Shown here piece after piece: positions 56,186 to 64,000 of a stretch of DNA of 64,000 bases. This DNA comes from Argyresthia goedartella (lineage: Eukaryota; Arthropoda; Insecta; Lepidoptera; Argyresthiidae): positions 9,312,501 through 9,376,500 of the forward strand of contig OX463820.1 of the NCBI GenBank assembly GCA_949825045.1, written 5' to 3'. Every line of letters starts with the position of its first letter. The stretch's first letter is position 1. Under the pieces are notes generated by a model. It was given only the letters and a program-made list of their open reading frames with translations, was not told where the DNA came from and ran no database searches. The position numbers and the translations under genes were made by a program.

Positions 56186-56430
56186 TTAAAGATACAGGTT
56201 CGAATCCGGTGTCGACCTTGTATAAAAGAGATAATTAATTTATCTTTAGTTTCGGATGACACGTTAAGCTGTAGGTGCCGGCTACTATCGCTACTTGGTA
56301 GTAGAAGTCGTAAAAACCCCCTCCATCAACCCGTACTGAGTCAGCTTGAAGGGGTGTGGCTAAGTCTCACTCGTATGCAGGTAAAGGCCTGTGCCCCTTG
56401 GTGGAGATGTTAATAGGCTACATTTATTTA
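56186..56430 (+). mobile_element. SINE family 3, copy 2, truncated at the B box
   Basis: Starts at CAGGTTCGAATCCGG (B box) and continues with TTTCGGATGACACGTTAAGC, GGCTACTATCGCTAC, CCCCCTCCATCAACCCGTAC, ending AGGCCTGTGCCCC and GGAGATGTTAATAGGCT. The A-box part is missing. Confidence 0.75.
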
Positions 56431-56530
56431 TTTAATGTGTTGACATGAAATATTAGGTCCTTACATATGAAATTGGCGTTTTGCATGGGAGGAAGATAAA
56501 GTCGTATTTTTTTAAATATAATATATTTAT

Positions 56531-57550
56531 TTAATCAAAGTATGTACCATTGCTATCTATACACTTTTGCCATCTCATAGGTAGTTTTTCGATCCCTTTA
56601 CTAAAAAAAACATTCGGACGGGAATCAATAAAATCTTTGAAGGCGGTTTGGACTGCCCCATCGGAGTTGAATTTTTTCCCTTTCAAGAAGTTATCCAAAT
56701 TTCGAAAAAAATGGTATTCTGTTGGAGCAAGGTCCGGAAAGTAGGGTGGATGTCTTAGACATTCTAATTGAAGCTCCTCTAATATGGTAGCCGTATGTTG
56801 TGCCGTGTGTGGTCTAGCATAATCATGAAGCAGCAGTGGCCTAGAGCGATTGACCAGCCTCGGTTGTTTAGCAGCTAGCTTTTCCATCATGATTTGCAGT
56901 TGCTGACAATAGACATCTGCCGTAATCGTCTGGCCAGATTTAAGAAAGCTGTAGTGAACGACACCAGCACTAGTCCACCAAACGCTCAGAAGTAACTTTT
57001 TTGGAGGCAATTTTCGCTTAGGGCATGGTTTGGCAGGTTCGGCAGGGTTCAGCCATTGCGATGAGCACTTCCGATTATCGTACAGGGTCCATTTTTTATT
57101 ACAGGTAATGATTCGATTTAAAATACTTTCATTATTGTGTCGGGTGAGTAATGCAACGCAGCAGTCAACGCGGGTTTGTTGATTTGCTTCACTCAGTTCG
57201 TGAGGTACCCACCTTTCAAGCTTTTTCACCTTCCCAATTTGCTCCAAGTGGATTAAAACAGTTTTATCACTAACACCGCAGCTCGCAGCTAACTCGGACG
57301 TGGTTTGCGATGGATCCGCTTCCACAGTAGCCTTCAATTCTAAATTATCAACTTTGTTCTCCGGCCGTCCACGGGGTTTGTTCTGCAGGTCAAAATTTCC
57401 AGAACGAAAACGTTGGAACCAAAAACGCACTGTGTTTTCTATTGCGGCACCGTCGCCATACACATAATGAATCTTTCGAGCCGTTTCTGCAGCACTGGTG
57501 CCACGGTAGAACTCATACTCGTAAATAACGTGATATTTCAAGTTTTCCAT
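56531..57550 (-). CDS. mariner-type transposase, full length, catalytic residues altered
   Basis: 339 residues from ATG at 57550. An earlier in-frame start at 57598 would add 16 residues that mariner proteins do not have, so the second is chosen. The HTH region fills 1-110 with a KPRGRP linker (58-63); RWVPHEL is at 113-119. The first catalytic block, normally T-G-D-E-K-W, reads TCNKKW (149-154), so Asp is Asn151. The second block HDYARPH keeps Asp243. The third reads APTEYHFF with Glu278 in place of Asp, exactly 34 residues after Asp243. The frame is otherwise intact to a stop at 56531. Asn151 should abolish metal-dependent cleavage, while Glu278 alone might not. It could be a recently dead copy, or a DNA-binding protein kept open; no expression evidence exists. 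Confidence 0.88.
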   Translation of the reverse strand: MENLKYHVIYEYEFYRGTSAAETARKIHYVYGDGAAIENTVRFWFQRFRSGNFDLQNKPRGRPENKVDNLELKATVEADPSQTTSELAASCGVSDKTVLIHLEQIGKVKKLERWVPHELSEANQQTRVDCCVALLTRHNNESILNRIITCNKKWTLYDNRKCSSQWLNPAEPAKPCPKRKLPPKKLLLSVWWTSAGVVHYSFLKSGQTITADVYCQQLQIMMEKLAAKQPRLVNRSRPLLLHDYARPHTAQHTATILEELQLECLRHPPYFPDLAPTEYHFFRNLDNFLKGKKFNSDGAVQTAFKDFIDSRPNVFFSKGIEKLPMRWQKCIDSNGTYFD

Positions 57551-57580
57551 TTTGTAAGCTGAGTGACGCAAGAAAAAAAA

Positions 57581-57674
57581 CAATTGAGGAAAAAACAAAT
57601 GAATTATAATTTTAGAAACACAAAAAAATCAATTGAGGAAAAAACAAATGAATTATAATTTTAGAAACACAAAT
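57581..57674. repeat. 49-bp tandem duplication in mariner B
   Basis: CAATTGAGGAAAAAACAAAT and the following bases through TTTTAGAAACACAAA occur twice head to tail with no visible change, just upstream of the transposase start on the minus strand. Confidence 0.9.
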
Positions 57675-57876
57675 AGCTGTATAAATTTGAATTTGGAATT
57701 CCTAACCATAGAGGAGATATTTGAGATCAAAGTGGCCAGTACGGCGAAACGCCAATTTCATATGTAAGGACCTAAATGATGGATTTCAATAGACAAAGGC
57801 CCCGAATACACAACCTACAACTCAAAGTTTGACTTTCTCTCGGTCTGAAATTGAACATTCAATGACAAATAAATGT

Positions 57877-58145
57877 AGACCATTTATGTCCCCACCGAGG
57901 GGCACAGACCTTCACGAGTAAGATTAAGCCATAGTCCATCACGCTGGCTCAGTGAGGATTGATGGAGGAGTTTTACGACCACTATCACATAGCGATAGTA
58001 GTCGGGATCAACTGCTTCACGTGCCATCCGAAACACTGAACGTCCGATAATGTACTTAAGATAAATAAATTATCTCATTGGTACACGGCCAGGTTTCGAA
58101 CCTGCATCTCCAGTGTGAGAAGCAAGCGTGATACCCACGGAGCTC
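57877..58145 (-). mobile_element. SINE family 3, copy 3, complete
   Basis: From ATGTCCCCACCGAGGGGCAC through CGCTGGCTCAGTGAGG, CACTATCACATAGCGATAGT, TGAACGTCCGATAATGTAC, to ACACGGCCAGGTTTCGAACC and GTGTGAGAAGCAAGCGTG. On the minus strand the head has the B box GGTTCGAAACC. Confidence 0.78.
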
Positions 58146-59017
58146 TTAGAATATTTAAGCGAAACTTTACTTGTTTTTCCAAATCTTCATTCACACCGCA
58201 CACTACGGATGTCATGACAATGCTAAGACATATAACGTAACAAAGCACTACGTAAGCGTTACGGCGTAGCGCGTAGCGCAGCGTCCAGTTACTGTTCTAA
58301 AATCTTAACTCTTATTCATTTAGCCATTTTGTTTTCGGTGCTTAAAACAATACGCTTCTTGTAATACCTTAATATAGTACTATCTTCAGAATATGTTCAG
58401 GGTGTCGAGTCATGGATGTGAAGTTTGCCAGAGGCAATTATAAGGATAGCGACATCTTCGGGAGTAAAGTAAAAGGCTTGAGATGCGCGCAAAAACTAGA
58501 CTGGACTAGACTACTTTATTATAGGGAATTCTAGCTTATATACTAGGTTGGTACATGTTATTAATGACGTGCATAAGACATAGTGCGTGATGAATATAAA
58601 AATACCTTATCTGTGACGGTCGTCAACTTATCTTAACATTACGTGAAAATATGACTAACATAGTCGACCGGCACATGAAGGTACGTTGGCTTCAATAATG
58701 AGTGGGATATTAAACCTGTCTAGGTACTCGTAGTATGTATGAACAGGTAGACATGTGCTTAGCGGTTTAGTCGTGAAAGTTTAAGCGTATAGAAAGTACT
58801 TTGTCTAGCCATCGAGACTTATGAATAGCTCGTAGTAGATATGATTACATACTATGTAAAGGCTCATTCTCGATCTAGATATCAAAATAAAAAAAAAAAG
58901 ACAGTGTGACGCCTTATTTTATATACGCCATATTCATTAGCTTAACACTGTTGCCCCCACGTCCTGCCATTAATTGGAGTTTAATATATAGCTATTATGT
59001 ATAGAGAACAATTTAAA
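58146..59017. other. Unassigned sequence
   Basis: A GTAGCG-rich patch lies at 58238-58290, similar in flavour to 9143-9190 and 33955-34030. Nothing else is recognised. Confidence 0.45.
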
Positions 59018-59302
59018 CGATCACCAAAATATTTTTTTCTTACCCAAAATGGGTAAATGATCACCAAAATAAAATTTTCTTACCCAAAATGGGTTAATGA
59101 TCACCAAAAGTTGCAGAAAATATCAGGGCAAAATACTGCGGTAGCTTTGGTGAAGGGTAAAGGGGTGAGCGAAGCGAAGCCCCCTTTATCTTTCGTGTTA
59201 GGTAGAACATGTAAGAACAACAAAAATACTTAAAACATAAACTTAAGTACACATAAAATATTTAAAACATAAAAAGTGTTTTTGTTGATCTTTTTTTGCT
59301 GT
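59018..59302 (+). mobile_element. Family H, copy C, uninterrupted
   Basis: Starts with two and a half units of CGATCACCAAAATATTTTT / TTACCCAAAATGGGT (about 39 bases each), then TTGCAGAAAATATCAGGGC, GTGAAGGGTAAAGGGG, TGAGCGAAGCGAAGCCCCC, ATACTTAAAACATAAACTTA, and runs on through ATATTTAAAACATAAAAAGT to TTTTTTTGCTG. It gives the empty site for the element E insertion in copy A. Confidence 0.72.
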
Positions 59303-59404
59303 GCGAATCACTATATTTCATGTGTGAATAAATACTATCCTTTAATATATAAGTATTATGTATATATGTAGAAATATTTTTTTACAATGTTTACTTTGAA
59401 AACC

Positions 59405-59650
59405 CGAGATGCAGGTTCGAATCCAGACCAATGAGATAGTAAATTTTTATCTTAAGTACATTATCGGACGCTTCCGTGTTTCTGATGACACGGTAAGCTG
59501 CAGGTCCCGGCTACTATCGCTACGTGGTAGTGGTCGTAAAACCCCTCCATCAACCCGCACTGAGCCAGCCTGGTGGAGTAGGGCTTTATCTTATTCGTTT
59601 CCGGATTAAGGCCTGTGCACCTCGGTAGGGACATTAATGGACTTCATTTA
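59405..59650 (+). mobile_element. SINE family 3, copy 4, truncated at the B box
   Basis: Starts GATGCAGGTTCGAATCCAG, then TACATTATCGGACGCTTCCG, TGACACGGTAAGCTGCAGG, CCCCTCCATCAACCCGCAC, ending GCCTGTGCACCTCGGTAGGG. Same 5' limit as copy 2. Confidence 0.75.
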
Positions 59651-60104
59651 TTTTGTACTTTGGAAACAGCAGCCTTGTTTGAGGAAGAGCCTGTCGTAAA
59701 ACAAAACAATAACCGGAGGCTTTTAAAATTCCATGAGACGACATGTTTCCTTGGGCTGAGCGGCACTGGTGTGCATATTTAATTTTTATAACCACTCAGG
59801 TTCGGATGACGCCCTAAATTTTTAGTGAGGTTTGCTCTTTCTATTTTAACAACCAGCCGGGATAATTGTTCGTGAAATTTTAAATCAACTAAATCTGTGA
59901 ACACTGTCTAGTGTACGAAACCTAAACTATTTAGGGGTGTGCATACCTTCATATCATAGTAAATAAGATTGCATGTTGGAAAGATTTAAAAGTATGTCGT
60001 GCAAACAAACATAGCGTCACACCTTTTCCCATACGGGGCGGCAGAGGCACAATTGTGCATACTTTGAGCCAGTTATTCAAAAATTCAGTAATGAAGGTTT
60101 CCTC
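59651..60104. other. Unassigned sequence
   Basis: GTCACACCTTTTCCCATACG at 60014 resembles the word near 1239 and probably marks the end of an old dispersed repeat. No gene. Confidence 0.45.
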
Positions 60105-60225
60105 GCGATGATTCGATCACCGTTAGAACTTCCGTATAATATACTTAAGATAAATTAATTATCTCAATGGAACACGGTCAGGAATCGAACCTGCATCTCC
60201 TGTGTGAGCAGCAAGCGTGTATCTC
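60105..60225 (-). mobile_element. SINE family 3, copy 5, head fragment
   Basis: AACTTCCGTATAATATACTT, AATTATCTCAATGGAACACG, AGGAATCGAACCTGCATC and TGTGTGAGCAGCAAGCGTG correspond to the head of copy 3; the body is missing. Confidence 0.6.
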
Positions 60226-60957
60226 TTTATGTAAAAAATCTCCGACATAAGGGGCCTTACCACAAAAAATATAAACGCCTGTTCAACACTTGTTTAAAGA
60301 CAAAAATATATAGGATTTGACGTTTGTTTTTAGGTTAAACCATGTGTAACATTTTTTGTAGTAACACGGAAGAAGTTTCTCAGTTTAAAAAACTGGCCAT
60401 AAATAAAAAAGGCAACCGTCGCACCTAATAAACGATAACCCCTTCCGGAATGTTTATCACGATCAGCGGCCATGATTTAGCACGGCGGCTCTATTTCATG
60501 CGGGCGCGGGCGGCGGGGCGGCGGGGCGACTCTCAAATTGAATTGATATGTTCCCGCCAACGGCAACGCGCCGGGGCGGTGGCGCGGTGGCGCGGCGGCG
60601 GGACCACGGCATTTTTCATAACGTGTCACGTATGATCCGCACCAGAGCGGGCGGAAAGCGGCGAGGATATCATGCCGCATGGTTCATGCGTATACCGATA
60701 GCACAGCAAAGGTGGGACTTGACTTAACCGAACTGTGCTCTCAATATTTTAATCACAAATCAACACTTTTTTCCATAGTGATAGGCACAGATTAGTAAGT
60801 TTTCCATTTAAGAAATATAAAATTACGTTATGAATGCAATGATTCAGTGGAGTGGATTTAATTGTTCTATTTTTAGTAAAAACTTGATGTCGAAAATAAT
60901 CTAGGCAGGCAAATTCATTCACTGTTTCCTACTCATAACTTGTAGATAGAAATCAAA
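60226..60957. other. Unassigned sequence with a very GC-rich patch
   Basis: 60498-60605 is a run of GGCGGGGC and GGTGGCGCGG words, unlike the AT-rich surroundings. No gene is recognised in either strand. Confidence 0.5.
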
Positions 60958-61262
60958 GGCAACAAATATAATGATCACCAAAATATATTTTTCATACCCA
61001 AAATAGGTAAATGATCACCAAAAGTTGCAGAAAATAGCAGGGAAAAATACTGCAGTAACTTAGGTGAAGGGTTAAGGGGGTGAGCGAAGCGAAGACCCCT
61101 TTATCCTTCGTATTAGGTTGAACATGTAACAACAACAAAAATACTTAAAACATAAACTTAAGTACACAAAACATAAAAATAAGTTTAGTGATCATTTATC
61201 CATACACAATTTGGTGGTCGTTTTGAATTTATTGGTAGAAAATAGGTGGGTTTTTGGTGATC
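60958..61262 (+). mobile_element. Family H, copy D
   Basis: Starts GGCAACAAATATAATGATCA, with one minisatellite unit, TTGCAGAAAATAGCAGGG, the hairpin TGAGCGAAGCGAAGACCCC, and ends the shared part at CTTAAGTACACAAAACAT (about 61170). Beyond that, AGTGATCATTTATCC and TTTTTGGTGATCT echo inverted minisatellite units. The two ends in common with copy B suggest that GGCAACAAAT..ACAAAACAT is the mobile unit. Confidence 0.7.
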
Positions 61263-62316
61263 TGAACCGAAATGAAACTCTGACGCAGAGTTTAATGTTT
61301 GCTCACACAAGTTTACAAAGCCAATACTTGCATATTTTGTGCCAACCCTACCAGCACCGCGCGACATGAAGTGTGAGATAGGGGCGGGCGTTGTAAAGAG
61401 TGCAAACGATCAGCTCGTTCTGTTACGCTGATGCATACTAGCTGAAATACTGATGTTACATATTTCATAATGAAGACCTACGAGGAAATTCGCGCACTCA
61501 GCGAGCGGGCGAATATTCTCCGTCTAATAAAATACACCCCGTGTGCAAGGTGTTTCCATAAAGAGAGTATTATACGCTGGATATTTTAAATGAGTATTTT
61601 ATGATGTAAAGTTTTGTAGTTCGTATTTGGTTCTAGCTTAGGGGCATTTTAATATCGTAATGGTCTTACAGCGTGAAGCTAAATACAAAGAGGTGATAGG
61701 GGCCTGTGGAACTTTTACTTCCATTGAAGTTATTGAAGCAAAAAAAGTAACCTCAAAGTAAAAGTTAGTCAGAGTATTTACTTTTCATCGTGTAAGTTAA
61801 AGGACAAGGATATTAAAACATTATGTTATAGTAGCGGCGGCCAATAAGAGATTTCTTGAGTAACTCGAGTAACTCGCAAAACAGCCTGGCTATTGCTAAA
61901 GGGATTCTATTTTTGTAGAATATATTCTAAAATAATAGAATATGTATGCATGTATGCCGGAAGAAAAAAAATGTACATCAAGGTCGTCACTAGTAAAGTT
62001 TATTCTGTGAGGACCTGAATGACTGACTGCCTCTGGTTCGCGGCTCGCCTTCCCAAGCATAGTACCTGGATTCAATTATTGACTTGTTTACACCGAGTAA
62101 CCTGAACACAGTGTAGAACCAGACGCAGTGTACATATCTGTTTTTTCTCGTAAATACGTCTATACATATGTTTAACCCTGCTCACCAAACCAACAAACTA
62201 TATGTATGTCCCCAGCTCGCAAGCACAAAGGGCTCACCTAGCCCAAACGACTGTATCAAAATGATAAAAATGTAGAGATCCAATAACCATTCATCCATCA
62301 TGTGTCAAGATATAAT
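61263..62316. other. Unassigned sequence
   Basis: No gene or repeat is recognised. Confidence 0.45.
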
Positions 62317-62598
62317 CTAGAGGTGGCGCACAAGTAACTCAGCCAGGGAGCGAGCGAATATAAAAATGCCCGAAAGATTTACAGGTTCAAAGAGATATCG
62401 TCTCCAGATTTTGGCTGCGTCGCGGTTAATGTGGGCGAGGGATGAAATAGAGCTCTGAAGGTTAACTTTGAGATTTGTGTGGTGTTTTATTGTGATATTT
62501 GAGATGCGATATGCTGCAGAGCTGAGAGACTTTGTTTGTAGACGATCTAGCGTCGAAAAATGTAACATACGGAAGGTAACGCAACGTAGAGTCGACAT
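62317..62598 (-). pseudogene. Possible LINE ORF2 fragment
   Basis: A 93-codon minus-strand frame contains LDRLQTKSLSSAAYRISN, which recalls the L-D-x-x-Q-x-R-A-x-x-x-I block after the reverse transcriptase of R1/jockey-type elements. The rest does not match clearly. It could be an old fragment or coincidence. Confidence 0.25.
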
Positions 62599-63244
62599 TT
62601 AAGGAAATATAGGAAGTTTTAGGTTAGGTACTCGAGCTTGACAGTGCATTTATTCTCAAACTCAAACTCAAATAGAACTCAAACCCAAACTATTTTTTTT
62701 TCATGTATAAGTGTCTGACTCGTAAAAGTGCATTATTTTTGCCTTTTTATTTGCATCACGATTATACATATAAAGGAAGCGTCGATACCAAACTTGTTAC
62801 GTCATGTTAATCTAGGTCATTTAGTTCAAATATAAAATGTGTCGTTGACAAAAAGTGAAAGCAGCCTGCTGGACAAAACTCCACCTACATCCCACTCACC
62901 ACTCAGGACGATCATAAGATATAAGATGCTCGTATCTGTTTGTATCAGACATTCCAGGCTACTGAGCGATTTAAATCTTTTAAGCTGGACTGAGTTCGGT
63001 CGCGACCCACAGCGTCTCGGGGAAACTCACAAATCTTTCATAATCTCGTACAGGGCTCGAAGGGGATTTTTTTAGTGTTGCTACCACTGGAGATGTATGT
63101 ATTTATAAGTATATATTTATCTGGTATTTATGTTTATATAGGAACAGATATATTTAGTTTAAATTGTTTTATAATATTTTAATGTACTAGGTAAATTATG
63201 TTTTCTACCACTGCTCAGCAATCGAACTTTTTCATCTTAATTTG
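62599..63244. other. Unassigned sequence
   Basis: A short CTCAAA microsatellite lies at 62655-62690. No gene is recognised; the open frame at 62839-63075 has no motif. Confidence 0.45.
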
Positions 63245-63358
63245 GTTTGTTGGAAGAGATCCATCATTAGAGAAAATCTCGCGTTTGTATAATATTTTTA
63301 TGTAAGTCTTGGTGTCTATATATTATTTGTCTACAATAAAGAAATTGTGAAATTAAGA
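63245..63358 (+). repeat. 3' end of the GCAATAAAG-terminated family
   Basis: TTGGTTTGTTGGAAGAGATC, ATTAGAGAAAATCTCGC, and the terminal CTACAATAAAGAAATTGTG follow the order of the other copies (3395, and on the minus strand 23745 and 42098). Confidence 0.6.
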
Positions 63359-63394
63359 CAAAGAGATATAAGTACCTGACCTCTAACATGTTTA

Positions 63395-63804
63395 TTTTTT
63401 TAGGGTTCCGTACCCGAAGGGTTCCAAACGGGACCCTATTACTAAGACTCCGCTGTCCGTCCGTCCGTCTGTCACCAGGCTGTATCTCACGAACCGTGAT
63501 AGTTAGACAGTTGAAATTTTCACAGATGATGTATTTATGTTGCCGCTATAACAACAAATACTAAAAAACAGGATAAAAGAAATATTTAAGGGGGCTCCCA
63601 TACAACAATTCTTTCAATACCACATACAAACTTATGGATGCACCTGGTTACGTACATGGAATGTGAAAGTAACCGCACCAATAACTTTGTAAACAATATT
63701 TTGCTGTGTAAAATCCAAACTATTCACTCCACACCATCGCTTCCATTGAACGGTGGTACGGAACCCTTCGTGCGCGATTTAGACTCGCACTTGACCGGTT
63801 TTTA
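63395..63804 (+). mobile_element. GGGTTCCGTA-type lepidopteran element, copy 2
   Basis: Nearly the same sequence as 14547-14950 with scattered substitutions (for example CTCCGCTGTCCG against CTTCGCTGTCCG) and in the same orientation. Both ends are preserved, including GTACGGAACCCTTCGTGCGC and the T-rich tail. Confidence 0.82.
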
Positions 63805-64000
63805 TTTATGTTTTTTAAGAATGTTAACTTGTACTTTATAGGATCTATTGTTGTAGGTTTACTCGTAGATACATACGTACCTTACATACTGCATGTGGCA
63901 GTTTTTATTAACAACCAATATTTAAATAAGCAGTAAGTGTCATACAAAGACAAGCGTTAGTACCTATATAAGTGTGTTTGTATAGCAAACGCAACCAACA
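63805..64000. other. Unassigned end of window
   Basis: AT-rich sequence with nothing recognised. Confidence 0.5.

Larger units (their letters stand above)
56456..57772 (-). mobile_element. mariner transposon B, 1317 bp
   Basis: Inverted ends of about 27 bases (GGTCCTTACATATGAAATTG and on to GGCGTTT) with intact TA duplications at 56454-56455 and 57773-57774. It holds an uninterrupted transposase frame. A 49-base unit is tandemly duplicated in the leader at 57581-57629 and 57630-57674. It sits between two oppositely oriented SINE family 3 copies. Confidence 0.92.

Noticed and set aside
1..64000. CRISPR array, bacterial operons or ribosome binding sites
   Set aside because: The DNA is clearly animal; the tandem repeats present are minisatellites without unique spacers of constant size.

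Overview
This is a 64 kb piece of nuclear DNA from a moth or butterfly (Lepidoptera). The case rests on the repeats: several elements of kinds familiar from lepidopteran introns and intergenic DNA (the GGGTTCCGTA element, tRNA-derived SINEs, a family ending in GTGTGCAATAAAG, an RTE-type LINE tail ending in (ATC)n), together with mariner, gypsy and CR1/jockey-type elements in an AT-rich background. I found no convincing host protein-coding exon, rRNA or functional tRNA. The window is best read as intron or intergenic space of an unknown gene.

Layout. 1-5.6 kb: unassigned DNA with small repeats and a TATA/initiator promoter candidate. 5.67-7.55 kb: a decayed Ty3/gypsy pol, interrupted by a 127-bp piggyBac-like MITE. 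8.2-9.1 kb: a three-copy 51-bp tandem repeat, then two mobile families nested one in the other. 9.7 kb: a SINE. 12.66-14.09 kb: a small LTR element whose right LTR carries a 150-bp MITE with TTA duplications. 14.5-16.0 kb: a GGGTTCCGTA element and a foldback. 16.07-20.42 kb: the richest part, a full-length-looking non-LTR retrotransposon with both ORFs open (minus strand), lying inside the 3' end of an older plus-strand LINE. 20.4-49.3 kb: mostly unassigned sequence with scattered SINEs, LINE ends and a second and third set of repeat copies. 49.4-52 kb: a LINE C-terminal relic, a broken mariner and a copy of the foldback element. 52-55.5 kb: unassigned. 55.5-60.2 kb: a cluster of one SINE family with a mariner in it whose ORF is open but whose catalytic residues are changed. 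60-64 kb: another repeat of the 8.5-kb family, a LINE 3' end and a second GGGTTCCGTA element.

The most interesting observation is the ORF1/ORF2 junction of the LINE at 16.2-20.2 kb. ORF1 stops directly after a T TTA AAT heptamer. ORF2 lies in the -1 frame, opens only nine bases upstream of that heptamer, and has no ATG until well inside the endonuclease domain. This geometry predicts programmed -1 ribosomal frameshifting as the way the endonuclease/reverse transcriptase is made. ORF1 itself looks like an SGNH-hydrolase fold in which the catalytic residues are replaced.

Several nested insertions can be dated relative to one another from the sequence alone, because an uninterrupted copy or the partner LTR in the same window shows the empty site. 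Family and strand calls come from reading motifs by eye; no database search was possible.
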